A stretch of DNA of 64,000 nucleotides from Aedes albopictus (GCF_035046485.1 NC_085138.1:42009464-42073463); one strand, 5' to 3'. Shown: positions 45,746 through 57,540, counted from the stretch's first letter. Made by a program: numbers and translations. Notes: generated by a model not told the origin, from the sequence alone.

Positions 45746-46915
45746 GAAATGCTCCTCCACCGGAAGCTATACCTAGGTGGCAGATAGATAGGGGACCTTA
45801 GGCAAACAACCTACTGTTTCCGAAACCCAAAAACCGTTACAGAAACCTTGACCAGACGGCTCCAGAAATCTCTTGGAAACCCCTGGAACCTTTATAAAAC
45901 CCGCTGTAACACCCTAGAACGTCCCTGTTGACGACGGGGCACTTACTGTAGTGAAGGGAGACGGTATTCGATTCCGCGAGTGCCGATCAACATGCAAGAG
46001 AAACGCACTGAATGAACTGTCGACGACCGAAACTATTTATTGATTTTCGGAGGATTGAGTGGTAGATAATTTAAATCGATTGGTCCAAATCGAATGTGGG
46101 AGCGATCAACTGGCCTTCCCAGATCCGGTCAAATTCTTTCGCATTCGAAGACGTGACTTAGTCGGATGAGGAAAAGTTGATCGCAATGCATTTATATTTT
46201 TTTAAACTCATGCCAAAGTTACTCGCATTCAGAACCATAGCGTGCCAGAGTGGAAAAAGTTTGATCGATTTAGTATGATTTGAGACTCCTCGATTCTAAG
46301 TACTAAGTAACTCTTTTCAAAGACTTAAGTTTTCAAATCAAGCTCCAGCCAACTCCTTTCGCATTCGAAGGCTTGGGTAATAGGAGGGATTAGAAAAAGA
46401 TTAAGTTTCTCAAAGTGCTTTGTAACGAAGGATTTCGAGTAGCAAGTAAATGAGCGTTCTGGTTCTTGTGGGGTACAAGGCAAAACTGCTACCGTCTTTA
46501 TTGTTCGATCGCCTTTTATACTCTCGTCCAGACATTATTGACATTATTCGCACACTCTATTTACATGTTTTTTCCTGATTCCTACGTAAAGCATATTAAT
46601 TATATGTGTATCATCCTGAAACTATGCCCACCCTCTTTACATCATTAATTAACTCATGATTCATCAAAATTCTAACTTGTATACAAACAACCCTGCAATA
46701 AATCTTTCAAACAAGTTTTCAAACAATTAATCCCTGATCAAAACCTTTTCTGGAACTTCGACCATTACAATACATTGGGGTTGTGTTCTTGGCTTTACAT
46801 TAGTTGTGAGCATAGATAATTGATTACATCTATCGGTGCATAGGAGCTAACAATTACAAATGGCGTAGCTTGTATTCTAGTTCAATGAATTTCACAATAT
46901 TGCGTAGTTATATAT
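45746..46915. other. Unrecognised DNA
   Basis: No gene or element is recognised. A short stretch at 45840-45930 resembles the CCTGGAAC repeat. It ends with TATAT, the target duplication of the copia element that follows. Confidence 0.4.
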
Positions 46916-47146
46916 TGTGTGGGCTCGAACGAGCCCCCAATGCTAAGTGTGACAAGAGCTGAATGAGAGCTCACCTCTCCGCCGTCGATATGCATTCGTC
47001 ATCGGCGTCCCGCGGCTACGCCAGCGTCGGTCGACAGTCGCCATCTTCATGCTGCACCATTCAGTATCTTTCTACCAGCGAGACAAGACGTGTGTCGGCT
47101 CATCGGCTGAGTAATTCCTTTCCGCATTGTTATTCGGAATTGCACA
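46916..47146 (+). repeat. 5' LTR of copia element 1
   Basis: 231 bp, TG...CA, same length as the 3' LTR and apparently identical. Near-identity of LTRs implies a recent insertion. The 62-codon frame within it is shared by both LTRs and is not a gene. Confidence 0.85.
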
Positions 47147-47149
47147 TAG

Positions 47150-48098
47150 TGTGTCGTCTCCGAAAAGCGTTGTACGGCCTTAAGCAGGCCCCGAGGAGCT
47201 GGAATGATCGATTCCATTCGTTCGTGACGAACTAGGGTTCAAGCGGTCGAATGTAGACAGTTGCCTGTACCAGTTGAAGTCGAATGGATCCGTCGTCTAC
47301 CTGCTATTGTACGTGGACGACATCGTCATTGTTTCGGACCGGATGGAGCTGGTGGACCGGATCAAACACCAACTATCACACCAGTTTGAGATGTCCGATA
47401 TGGGGGAGTTAAAACTCTTCCTTGGTTTGAAAGTGGATCGAGATTTGAGCGGAGGAAGCATGAAAATAAGCCAGCCCAAATATATCGCTGACCTCCTACA
47501 GAGATTCGGCATGGTCGACTGCAAGCCGGTAGCGACCCCGATGGAAGCGAACCTGATATTGGAAAAGAAGAAGCAAGAAGAAGGATTAACTACGAAGCCG
47601 TACAGGGAGCTCATCGGATGTTTGACGTACCTGGCACTGGCATCAAGACCGGACATCAGTGCTGCGGTGAGTTTCTTCAGCAAGTTCCAGGCCGCACCAA
47701 CCGATCTCCACTGGTGCCAGCTGAAGCGCATACTGCGATACCTGAAGGGGACCATGCATCTTGGTCTGGTTTACAACCAACGTGGAGAAGATCAGCCGCT
47801 AATTGGATACGCCGATGCCGACTGGGGCAACGACCAAGATGACCGCCGATCAATATCCGGCAATGTATTTAAAGTTTATGGAGCTACTGTCTCATGGATG
47901 ACTCGGAAGCAAGCAACAGTATCACTGTCATCAACAAAGGCCGAGTACATCTCTCTGAGTCAAGCTGCATGTGACGCGATTTGGCTAAAGAATCTGCCTG
48001 GCGAACTTGGAGTTGCTCTACATCACCCGATCCCGTTGTTCGAAGACAACCAATCATGTATCCGCATCGCTGAGGAGCCAAGAGACCATAAGCGGACG
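47150..48098 (+). pseudogene. copia reverse transcriptase / RNase H remnant
   Basis: From 47150 one frame reads RKALYGLKQAPRSW. A single-base frameshift near 47225-47235 then moves the frame to one that continues through YVDD (RT active site, about 47310). Further on come GELKLFLGLKV, KYIADLLQRF, TYLALASRPDI and the RNase H residues YADAD, TKAEY and EDNQS. The upstream RT fingers, integrase, protease and gag are absent. The frame ends shortly after AEEPRDHKR, where an inverted piece of LTR replaces the expected polyprotein end. Not functional on its own. Confidence 0.85.
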
Positions 48099-48172
48099 AA
48101 TGCATATCGACGGCGGAGAGGTGAGCTCTCATTCAGCTCTTGTCACACTTAGCATTGGGGGCTCGTTCGAGC
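48099..48172 (-). repeat. Inverted 74-bp LTR fragment fused to the RNase H end
   Basis: Reverse complement of LTR positions about 46922-46995, from AATGCATATCGAC to CTCGTTCGAGC. The join lies where copia polyproteins normally read HID; GCATATCGAC would encode that in another frame, so short homology may have guided the join. Confidence 0.75.
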
Positions 48173-48244
48173 TCTCCTCGAAGCTTTTTTGCTCTTTTCA
48201 TAAGCCTATATTATGGAATTTGTCTTAACAAGCACGATAAATTT

Positions 48245-48510
48245 TCATAAGGTATTCTTAAGGACAAACGTCATGAAATCCCGCTTCAACACAGCATCAG
48301 AACTTCAGACGCACAAATCTCAAGAAGCAAGCTTCAAACAACAGTGCATTTTATTATTCTGTTCTTGCTCACTTGTAATAAGCTTAAAATAAGAAGTTCA
48401 GGTGCGCTGGTTTCGTTTACGAAGAGATTTGTGCCCTGAAATCGTGAGTAGGTACCAAGATCGGCCATTGTGGCGGCCATTTTGGGATTCTAACAAGTCT
48501 GTCCTAAAGA
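48245..48510 (+). repeat. Dispersed repeat, copy B (inside copia element 1)
   Basis: Same family and orientation as 26936-27200, about 90% alike by eye. Its presence between the inverted LTR fragment and the polypurine tract shows that foreign DNA is carried inside this element. Confidence 0.7.
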
Positions 48511-48647
48511 CATCCATAATTTTAACTTATAGCAAAAAAAAAAACATAAGGTATTTTGATGAATTTCGTTAGTTTTTTTTCGCTGAGTGAACTTATCGTT
48601 ATCCAACCGCACCTTTGATGGCCATTTTTTTTAGAGAGAAAGGTGGA

Positions 48648-48878
48648 TGTGTGGGCTCGAACGAGCCCCCAATGCTAAGTGTGACAAGAGCTGAATGAGA
48701 GCTCACCTCTCCGCCGTCGATATGCATTCGTCATCGGCGTCCCGCGGCTACGCCAGCGTCGGTCGACAGTCGCCATCTTCATGCTGCACCATTCAGTATC
48801 TTTCTACCAGCGAGACAAGACGTGTGTCGGCTCATCGGCTGAGTAATTCCTTTCCGCATTGTTATTCGGAATTGCACA
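48648..48878 (+). repeat. 3' LTR of copia element 1
   Basis: 231-bp match to the 5' LTR, followed by the TATAT target duplication. Confidence 0.85.
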
Positions 48879-48883
48879 TATAT

Positions 48884-50220
48884 CATGCTTATGTGTAAGT
48901 GGTTGGTTCTATCCGATTGCGCAACATTATATCCGATGGTGAAATTTCATACCGCGCTTGCGCATTTACGCTGTGAATCCGTGAACATACTTGAATATGA
49001 TACCGTTTCTAATATGAATTAGAATGATTCATCCCCATGTATGCTTGATCAGCCATCCTCGATGTTGCGCTATCGTAACATATCGTAGACAACGTTGCGT
49101 GAAAGGTGGCTCGTTTCCAATGCATACTGATTGATTTTGCATATTGCTATTTACACTGGTTTTCATGAATATGTGACCAACACGATTCACAAAACGTTAC
49201 CTTTACAATTATTATACAAGCTTTTGTGTCAGATTATTACAAGCGATTTGCTTAATGCTAGATGTAGAAAATGATTGGAATTAGTGTGCTTTAGTTGTTA
49301 GAAATTAATGTACTTCACGCGTCGCGTTCGTAACAGTTCCGAAGCTTCACGGAATGCCATGGAACTCTCTGGAACTCCCCTGGAACGCTTCTGGGAGCCC
49401 CTGTTACTCCCTGCAACGTCTGGAACACTCCTTCCACGCCACTCAAACCACATAAAACTAAAATCGCCCATGAAACATCGTGTAAAACACCTGGAATGCC
49501 CCTGGCACTCTTTGAAACCTCTTCAAACGAACCTCTGAAAACTCCTGGAACATCGCTGGTGCACCCCTGCATGTTTGATTTTGAAAACAAATCGGACAAC
49601 AGTCAAGTTAACAGTTAAGGTTATGCCAGTGTCCAACAATTGAATGCATTATAAAAAAAGTGATAAAAAATCAAGTATCTATCAATGAAACAGTAATTTT
49701 TAACAATGTTAACAGGGACAGCCTCTCAATTCTTGTAAATATGGTGTGACTTTGATACCTGTGGTCGGTTAATCAGCAAAGCTTATTTCATAGCAACAAT
49801 TTCTTTAATTAATTTGAAGAAATTGTGCAGCGATACAGAATTTTTGATGAAATACACTCCCGATCAAAACTTGTGGGTCACCCCCTCAAAAACATGTCAT
49901 TTTTAGACCCATATCTCCACCAATTTGCGTCCGACTTCAAAATCCTAGGTCTCATTCGAAAGATAATACATAAATAAAAGTAACTTTAAACATGGTTTAA
50001 ATGAAAATCTTTCAAACATGTTTGTATGTAAACTTAAGCTGAAGTTGTCAAATTTTCTAAAAACTGACAATAAACTTACGGCAGTGTCGCTGGAAATTGG
50101 GTCGACCAAATTTTAAGATGAGAGCGGTAATATAACCTATTTTCTATTAGCTTTCAACTGTTTTTTACCGAACTTAGCTAAAAAATCTAGAAAAAAAAAT
50201 TTATAAAGTAAAATAACTCT
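48884..50220. other. Unrecognised DNA with a CCTGGAAC-type patch
   Basis: 49330-49575 carries the CCTGGAAC-type repeat seen at 44515-44800. The rest has no recognisable element or gene. Confidence 0.4.
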
Positions 50221-50361
50221 TGATGTCATCGACCAATAGTTTTCGGGCAATGACCACGGTCCATACAAATTTAAAAAAAAATTGTATGAACGAAAGACCA
50301 CGCGGGGGGAAGGGGGTTCAGAATCTCCCAAAAATGACCACGAAGTTTATGGACAGCCCCT
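50221..50361. mobile_element. Degenerate MITE (GTCCATA family)
   Basis: AATGACCACGGTCCATACAA on the left, GGGGGGAAGGGGGTT in the middle, and ATGACCACGAAGTTTATGGA followed by CAGCCCC on the right. The layout follows the MITE at 39113-39267, with a worn left end. Confidence 0.6.
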
Positions 50362-50472
50362 TTTACTAGAATCTTTTCCAAATTTGGACCATTTATAGGC
50401 AACTAGTTTACCAACTTACAGTAAAAAATTGAGAATTTTTGATGCACTTTTTCGAAAAGTTACGAAGTTAAA

Positions 50473-50668
50473 TAGGGTGACAATGGGTATTATCGGCAGG
50501 TTTGTTCTCTTCGTCATGGGTGGTTTTTGTCATCCAAATTGCCTGAAACTTGGCTATATAATTTAGCTTAGTTGGGAAGGATTTGAGACCAACTCTGAGT
50601 TCAATAGGTTTCAAAAAACCCCCTTAGACGAAGAGAACAAAACAGCCGAGAATAGGTAATTTCCCCTA
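50473..50668. mobile_element. MITE-like inverted repeat, ~195 bp
   Basis: Left ATTATCGGCAGGTTTGTTCT and, in reverse complement, right CTATTCTCGGCTGTTTTGTT, both leading into GTTCTCTTCGTC. This is an imperfect terminal inverted repeat of about 35 bp. No coding capacity. Confidence 0.6.
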
Positions 50669-50743
50669 GTTAACCATTTTTTGAAAAGTGAAAATTTTGC
50701 CTGTCCCGATCATTTTGTCTATCCCCTGTACATCAGCCGTTTA

Positions 50744-51222
<479 letters not shown>

Positions 51223-51231
51223 AGCCGTTTA

Positions 51232-52199
51232 CATTGACCGAGTGTTACTTAACACGTTCGACATCAGCTGAAAAAAAATCAAAATATCGCCAACAGCCCA
51301 TTTCTCAACAGAATTAAATCACATTGAAACACAAACTAGCACAACACTCTAGTTTTGGAAATATACTTCTGAACATTGTCTTAAACTTCTGGACAAAATC
51401 AGGCCGGTCGATCTGGAACAAATCGGGTAAAAAAGGCAAAGATTAATTAACACCCCCATATTTTTTTTCCTAACAAACTAGTTCAATTGGAGTTTGCATA
51501 TATCGTTGCCTAATTATAGTTGACATAGGCGCCAACTTAGGGGGGGCAAGCAAGAGTTTTATTGCATTCAATGGGGGTTTCAAAGACTTTTTTTTTTGTT
51601 TTATTAATGTGTATTTTAACTTAAATGCTAATTCTACACTTAGGTTTCAAAGACGTTCAAAGGTGTTCCAGCGAGTTTCATGACTGTTCCAGGAGTTTTT
51701 GAGTGGTTTACAGGGGTTTTCAAAGAATTTCATAACGCTCAGTTCAATTTTCCCAGGGATATTCCCTCCAATTATTTTTTTTTTCTTGTAGTATTTTCAT
51801 TCGCGATTTACTTTAGCAATTTCAATGGGAATCACATTATCCTAAATTTGTTTTTCTCATACGAGTGTAAGTTTGAACACATCTTGCATTTCAAGAATCT
51901 CAAAAAGACCAGTACAATAATAAGAAATAACATTTCAGATTCTATACATAAATTTCTTCAAGACAGTGTTTTTTTTTTTGTTTTTTTTTTATTTCTGTAT
52001 TTTTTAAACAACTGAATTTTGTTTTAAAAATACTTTAAAAAAAATGAGTTTCAGAAGTTTTCAGGAAACCTCAAACGATCTATTACAAGAATTTTCTAAT
52101 AACATTACCAACGGTTTCTTCTAAAGTTTTATATGTAAAAGTATTTTCCGGAAGATCTGTAAAAACATTTGCAGTATCCTTCAAACAATCCATAGAGAT
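51232..52199. other. Unrecognised DNA
   Basis: No gene or element termini are seen. Poly-T runs near 51775 and 51970. A short TTTCAAAGACGTTCAAAGGTG patch near 51645 recalls the GTTTCAGAGG repeat. Confidence 0.4.
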
Positions 52200-53310
52200 G
52201 GATAAATACCAGGAGGAATTCCCGAAGAAATTTCTACATAAGTTTTTGCAGGAATCTTCGCAAAAATTCCTGCTGGAATTACGGAATAAAATTTTGCTGG
52301 GATAACCGGTCCATATGAAAATCCGGGAGACATTTCAACAAGAATGTCCAATGGAATTCATGTAGTATGTATTCCAGGACCAGTTCGTGAAAATCACTGG
52401 AAGAATTTCTGAAAGAATATTTGGAGGTTTTTTCTTTTCGCAAAAGTTTCTTAAGGATTGTCTTAAGGTTACCCAAAAAGATCCCTAGAAGGTTTCATGA
52501 AGAAACCCCTGAGGAATTTCTGAAGGATCCCATGGAAGGCTTTCAATAAAAGCCATTGGAGCAATTTTGAATAAAATCATTGGCAGATTTTCCAACTGAA
52601 TATCTAGAGAAATGTATGAAGGTATTCCAAATTTGGAGGAATTGATTAGGATATTCATCAAAGGTTTTTGAGAGGAACTCTAGCAGATATATATGGAGCA
52701 ACCTCTATAGAACATGGAACAATTTCGGAAGAAATCAATTAAAGGTTTTCTAAGGAAAAGCTTCCTTCTTTCCAATGGAATCCATTAAAAGACTTTCTGA
52801 AGGAAACTTTTGTTAAATTACAGAAGAAATGTATGGATGATTTTTGAAAAAAGTATCTGCAAGAATTTTTGAATGGATTTTCAGAGGCATTTTTGAAGGA
52901 ATCCCTCGAGGGATTTCTACAGAAAACTAAGCAGGATTTTTTATAGGAATCCAAGGAAAAAATAATGAGATAATTCATTGAAGGGTTTAAAAGCAATACT
53001 TGAAGTTATTTTTGCAGGAATCTCTAGAAGAATTTCTGGAGGAAACTTTGGAAAATTTCTAAAGAAAATCATTGAAGATTTTCCAGGAGAAACCCAGGGA
53101 AAATGTGAAAAATAGAACAATAACAATTTTAGAAGGAATCTGTGGAGGAACTTCTGAAAGTATCCTAAAAGAAAATTTACAAATTTATCACTGAAAGATT
53201 TTTTGAAAGAATATCTGCCGAAATTGCTTGACGAAACTAAGAAAGATTATTCAATAAAATCTTAAAAAAGATATCAGGAGAAATCTTTCTACTAATTTCT
53301 GAATAAATTC
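52200..53310 (-). repeat. CCAGGAATT-type minisatellite, minus orientation, worn
   Basis: Plus-strand units read AGGAATTTCTGGAGGAAAC-like, i.e. the repeat is on the minus strand, and they are more decayed than in other blocks. It meets a plus-orientation block at about 53310, giving a divergent arrangement, the reverse of the convergent switch at 16775. Confidence 0.65.
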
Positions 53311-55378
53311 CTAGAGTACTTCCTGAATTTCAATATTGCGAATGAATGTGGAAGAAATTTCTGAGGAGAGTTCATCTAAGAATTTCTCCAGTAAATCTTC
53401 CAGATCTTCCTCCAGGAATTGCTGCAAGGATTCCACCAGGATTTCCGCTAAAATTCCTCCAGGAATTTCTTTAGGGATTTTTCTAGGAATTTCTTCACGA
53501 ATTTCTCCAATGATTCCCTAGAGATTCCTTCAGAAATTCCTTTGAGGATTTCTCCAGGAATTCCCCCAGAATTTTTTTTAGAAACTCTTCCAGGAATTTC
53601 TCATCCGATTTTTTTTTCAGATATTTTTTCCTGGGTTCCTCTAGAGATTCCCCCTGAAATTTATTCAGTAATTGTTATAAAAATTCCTCCAGGAATTCCT
53701 TCAAGGATTCCTCCAGCAATTCCCAAAGGCATATCATACAGAAATTTCTCCAGGAACTTCTACGGGAAATTCTCTTAGGAAATATCACAAGAATTTATTC
53801 AAGAATTTCTCTAGGAATTTATCCAGGAATTGCTCCTGGACAGGTACTCCTCCAGGGATTTCTTAACGAATTTTATCAGGGATTTTTCCATGGATTCCTC
53901 CAGGAAATCCTTCGAAGATTCCTCCAGGAAATCCTCTAGGGATTTCTTCAGAAAATATTTCAGGAAATTCTCCAGGAATACCTTCAGGATTTTTTTAGGA
54001 AATTCCCCTTGAGATTCCTCTAGAAATTCATCCAATAATTCTTTTAAAAATTCCTCTAGAGATTCCACCAGTAATTACCTCATGGACTCCTCCTGCCATT
54101 CCCACACGAATTCCTCTAGGAAATCCTCCGAGTTTTTGTCAAGGAATTTCTCTAGAAACTTCTTCAGGAATTACCCCAGATTTTTTTTCAGATATTCCTT
54201 CGAATATTTTTCCATGAATTGCTCCTGGACATCCTTCAGAAATTATGACAGAAATTCCTCTAGAAAATCCTCCAGGTATTTCTCCACGCATTTCTCCTGA
54301 GATTTCATCAGGAATAGCTTCAGGGGTTTATAGAGAAATTCCTCCAGAGATTTTCCCAAAGAATTCCCCCAAGAAATCCGTCGAAGATTCCTCCAGTTAA
54401 TCCTCCAGAAGTTCTTCCAAGGATTCTTCCAGGAAATCCTCTAGGAATACCTTCAGAAATTATTACAGGATACTCTTCAGGAATACCTTTAGGAATTTTA
54501 CAGGAATTTTTCCAGTTATTCCTCCAGGAATTTCTCCACAAATCTCTTCAAGGAATGCCCCAGGGATTCTTTCAGGAGTTCCTTCGAGGATTTTTCAGGG
54601 ATTTTTTTTCTGAAATGGAAAAATGATAGATTTCCTCTAGAGATTCCTCCAGCAATTCCCACAGGAATACCTCTAGGAATTTCTTCAGGCATTCCTCCAA
54701 TTCCAGTAATTTTTCCAGGAACTTCTCCAGGAATACCTCCAAGAAATACCCCAGGAATTTCTTCAGGATTTCCTCCAGGAATTCCTTCTGGACATCCTTC
54801 AGAAATTATATAAGCTTTCAGGAATTTCTCCAGAAAATCCTCTAGGGATTTCTTCAGAGATTCTTCCAGGAAATTCTCCAGGAATACTTTCAGGAATTTT
54901 TCAGGGATTCCTCCAGACATTTCTCGAGGATTTTCTCCAGGGATTCCTCCAGAGATTCCCCCACGAATATCTCCAGGGATACTCCCAGAGATTCCTCTAG
55001 GGATTCCTCCGGAAATTCCCCCAAGGGTTCTTCCAGGATATCCTCCTGGAATTTCTCAAGGGATTTTTTTCAGAAATTTCTCCAGCAATTCCTCCCAGAG
55101 TTCCTCTAGAGATTTCTTCAGGAATTCTTCCAGGGATTGCTCCAAGAATTCATCCAAAACATTTCTCCAGAAATTCCGGCTGGGTCTTATTCAAGTATTC
55201 CTCCAGGAATTACGCCCGGAATTTGTTCAGAAGTTTTTCCAGCCTCCAGGATTCTCGTTAGAGATTTTCCCAGTAGTTGCTTCAAGGATTCCTACAGAAA
55301 TCCCTTCTGGGATTTCTCCAAGAATTCCCCCAAGGAATCCTCCAGAAATTTATGTAGAATTTCTTCAAGGATTTCCTC
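53311..55378 (+). repeat. CCAGGAATTCCT-type minisatellite, plus orientation
   Basis: Dense units of the type TTCCTCCAGGAATTTCTC over 2.1 kb. Open frames on both strands (for example 134 codons minus at 54516-54920) are Glu/Leu- or Gly/Ile-rich readings of the repeat. It is the insertion target of the second copia element. Confidence 0.75.
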
Positions 55379-55383
55379 ATGAG

Positions 55384-55528
55384 TGTTGAGCAGATACGTG
55401 ATAACACAGGAAATCAAACTATCTTGTTCGGAGATTCAAAACGGAATAAATGTATTTTTTGCTCTGCTTGTCAAATAGTATAATCCAAGGCTAACTTGAT
55501 CTTGCACAACATAATGTATCGTCCAAAA
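55384..55528 (-). repeat. 3' LTR of copia element 2
   Basis: Matches the other LTR over 145 bp with a few substitutions (ACACAGG against ACGCAGG, TCAAAACGG against TCAAACGG). Its first base pair in element orientation is altered (TTTTGG against TGTTGG). The uninterrupted ACATAATGTATCG here shows the empty site of the MITE in the other LTR. Confidence 0.85.
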
Positions 55529-55648
55529 CTCCTCCTCAAGATAAAGTTAGATACCTCTAATCTTTATTCTGAAAGACCTTAAAGTTCTCATAACACTACA
55601 TATTAAAAACGGTACAAACGTCCAATCTTCTGTGCCACAACTACAACC

Positions 55649-56746
55649 TCACCATCCTTCAAAATCTTCTGAGCTAAATAGTATTGCATATCCTTGACTA
55701 GTGATTACTTCTACAGAAACCAAATTTGTGGAAAGTCCGGGTACAATCACAACGTTATTCAGCTCGACATCAACTGGTTGTTCATCAGCACCAACAGCGG
55801 GTAGAATTACTCCTCCTACAGCAGTAGTATGCAGCACATCCCCATTTGCCAGAATTACTCGTTGTTTCTTCGTTTTGCGATACCAATCCAAATTGTTCGT
55901 GTTTCCTGTCATGTGAGTTGATGCGGCAGAATCAAGGTACCAATGATCACCAGTCTCCTCCTGAAGCGCAGCAAAGCAGATATGACGATCCGAATGAACA
56001 TCACTTTGAGCTGACCGAGCCGTTTGCGTCCTGTTACCTGCAGTAGTGCTTCTCGAAGTCTTCTCGCGCATAATTTCCAGCTTGTCACAGTCACGAATCA
56101 AATGTTCCGGGCTTCCGCATGCGTAACACAACCGCTTGTTCTCGTTTTTCCGAACTGCTTTCACCACCATCGCATTGGAGTCTTCGAATTTGCCCCTTTG
56201 AGTACGCCGATCATATTCTTCCAGTAACTTCGTCTTGACAAAATTCATCGTGAAAACCTCCATTCTTCCCTGTATCGCAGCAACCGTGTTTTCGTATGAT
56301 TCCGGCAGACTGGCAAGTATAAAAGCCGCCTTCATATCCTCATCCATGCGACACCCCGCGTTCTCTATCTTCTCGAAGAGCTGTTCCAAATCCATTAGAT
56401 ATTGACGCAAATCACCTAACTCGGAAAGTTCTGTTTTCGACAATTTCTTGATCAGAACAACTTTGCCCACCGATGAGTCCTTGATGTAATAGGTCCGTAG
56501 TCTATTCCAAGCATCCTTAGCAGTTACTGCGTCCTGAATCAACCGCAACTGGGCGCCTTCAGCTAGAAAACCGATCGTCTGCAGAGCCAGTTCATTCTTC
56601 GTTTTCCATTCCGATGACCCAACCTCCACCACGTCCACCACGTATTGCCATAGCCCTTCACGCGTTAAAACTTGCCGTGCACGCAACTTCCACGTTTCGT
56701 AGTTGTCGTAGCCGAGCCTTTGGAAACCCATTTTCGTAAAATCCAT
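55649..56746 (-). CDS. copia gag plus truncated protease
   Basis: A 365-codon frame starting about 115 bp inside the 5' LTR. Residues 14-200 resemble copia-type Gag (YETWK near 16-20; WNRLRTYY near 80-87). A CCHC zinc knuckle occupies C207-x2-C210-x4-H215-x4-C220 and would bind the element RNA. The aspartic protease motif DSAASTH begins at D272. The frame stops at 55649 after EDFEGW. The neighbouring frame carries on for about 20 codons with protease-like sequence (GRLYRF), so a one-base frameshift precedes the large deletion. Gag is open and could still be made, but the polyprotein is truncated. Confidence 0.85.
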   Translation of the reverse strand: MDFTKMGFQRLGYDNYETWKLRARQVLTREGLWQYVVDVVEVGSSEWKTKNELALQTIGFLAEGAQLRLIQDAVTAKDAWNRLRTYYIKDSSVGKVVLIKKLSKTELSELGDLRQYLMDLEQLFEKIENAGCRMDEDMKAAFILASLPESYENTVAAIQGRMEVFTMNFVKTKLLEEYDRRTQRGKFEDSNAMVVKAVRKNENKRLCYACGSPEHLIRDCDKLEIMREKTSRSTTAGNRTQTARSAQSDVHSDRHICFAALQEETGDHWYLDSAASTHMTGNTNNLDWYRKTKKQRVILANGDVLHTTAVGGVILPAVGADEQPVDVELNNVVIVPGLSTNLVSVEVITSQGYAILFSSEDFEGW

Positions 56747-56860
56747 GCTTCTGGATGCTGGATCAAATCGCAGTTACTACATATTACTCAATACTTTCAC
56801 TAACAAGATTCAACATTCTAGCACTATTTTCGATTCCCTGCTATTCTGGGCACCATAACC

Positions 56861-57139
56861 TGTTGAGCAGATACGTGATAACGCAGGAAATCAAACTATC
56901 TTGTTCGGAGATTCAAACGGAATAAATGTATTTTTCGCTCTGCTTGTCAAATAGTATAATCCAAGGCTAACTTGATCTTGCACAACATAATAGTCCTGTT
57001 CAACGACGTAGGTTGAACTTGCTCGAAGTTGCTGCATCCCGCTCTAACCCGTTTGATGACAGATGGGTAAGAGCAAGATGCAGCAACTTCGAGCAAGTTC
57101 AACCTGCGTCGTTGAACAGGGCTAATGTATCGTCCAACA
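56861..57139 (-). repeat. 5' LTR of copia element 2, interrupted by a MITE
   Basis: 145 bp of LTR split at 56990/57123. It begins TGTTGGACGATACA and ends GCTCAACA in element orientation. Nearly identical to the 3' LTR outside the insert. Confidence 0.85.
56990..57123. mobile_element. 134-bp foldback MITE inside the 5' LTR
   Basis: Ends GTCCTGTTCAACGACGTAGG and, in reverse complement, GCCCTGTTCAACGACGCAGG. Pairing continues through TTGAACTTGCTCGAAGTTGC and its complement. The two halves are almost fully complementary around CCCGCTCTAACCCGTTTGAT. TA/TAA sequences lie at both junctions. The LTR at 55384-55528 shows the uninterrupted state. Confidence 0.85.
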
Positions 57140-57144
57140 ATGAG

Positions 57145-57540
57145 ATCTCTTCAGAAATTTCTCTAAGTATTCCTCCCTTAATTTATACAGGAATTCCTCC
57201 AGGGATTCCACCGCGAATTCCTCCAAGAATTTTACAGGGCTTCCTTCAGGCATTCCTGTAGGAATTGCAACAGGGATTCATCCAGGTTTTTCTTCAGGGA
57301 TTTCTCCGGGAATTCCTTAAGTGAATTCTTCAGAAATTGCTCTCAGGTTCTCTTCAAAAATTCATTCAGGAGTTCCTTCGGAAATTTCAAAAATCCTTCA
57401 AGCATCTTTTCAGGGATGTACCCAAGAACTTTTTCAGAAAGAACTTTTTATGTGTTGTTTTTTTAAATTACTTCAAGAATTTGTGAAGGCATTCCTCCGG
57501 CGAATAATATTGGAAGATAATTTAAAAGGAATGCATACAG
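57145..57540 (+). repeat. CCAGGAATT-type minisatellite, plus orientation
   Basis: Continuation of the 53311-55378 block beyond the copia insertion. Frames of 78-82 codons are repeat readings. Confidence 0.7.

Larger units (their letters stand above)
46916..48878 (+). mobile_element. Internally deleted copia element with intact LTRs
   Basis: Two 231-bp LTRs (46916-47146 and 48648-48878) start TGTGTGGGCTCG and end GAATTGCACA. They read identically through their longest frame. TATAT lies on both outer sides (46911-46915 and 48879-48883). Only the 3' part of pol remains between them. The 5' LTR runs directly into RT sequence, so primer-binding site, gag, protease and integrase are gone. A purine-rich AGAGAGAAAGGTGGA precedes the 3' LTR as a polypurine tract. 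Confidence 0.85.
55384..57139 (-). mobile_element. Internally deleted copia element 2, minus strand
   Basis: LTRs at 55384-55528 (145 bp) and 56861-57139 (145 bp plus a 134-bp MITE). The 5-bp target duplication ATGAG lies at 55379-55383 and 57140-57144. On the minus strand, GGTTATGGTGCCCAG directly follows the 5' LTR, as in copia primer-binding sites that match an internal part of initiator tRNA-Met. CTTGAGGAGGAG precedes the 3' LTR as a polypurine tract. Only gag and the start of protease remain; integrase, RT and RNase H are deleted. Confidence 0.85.
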
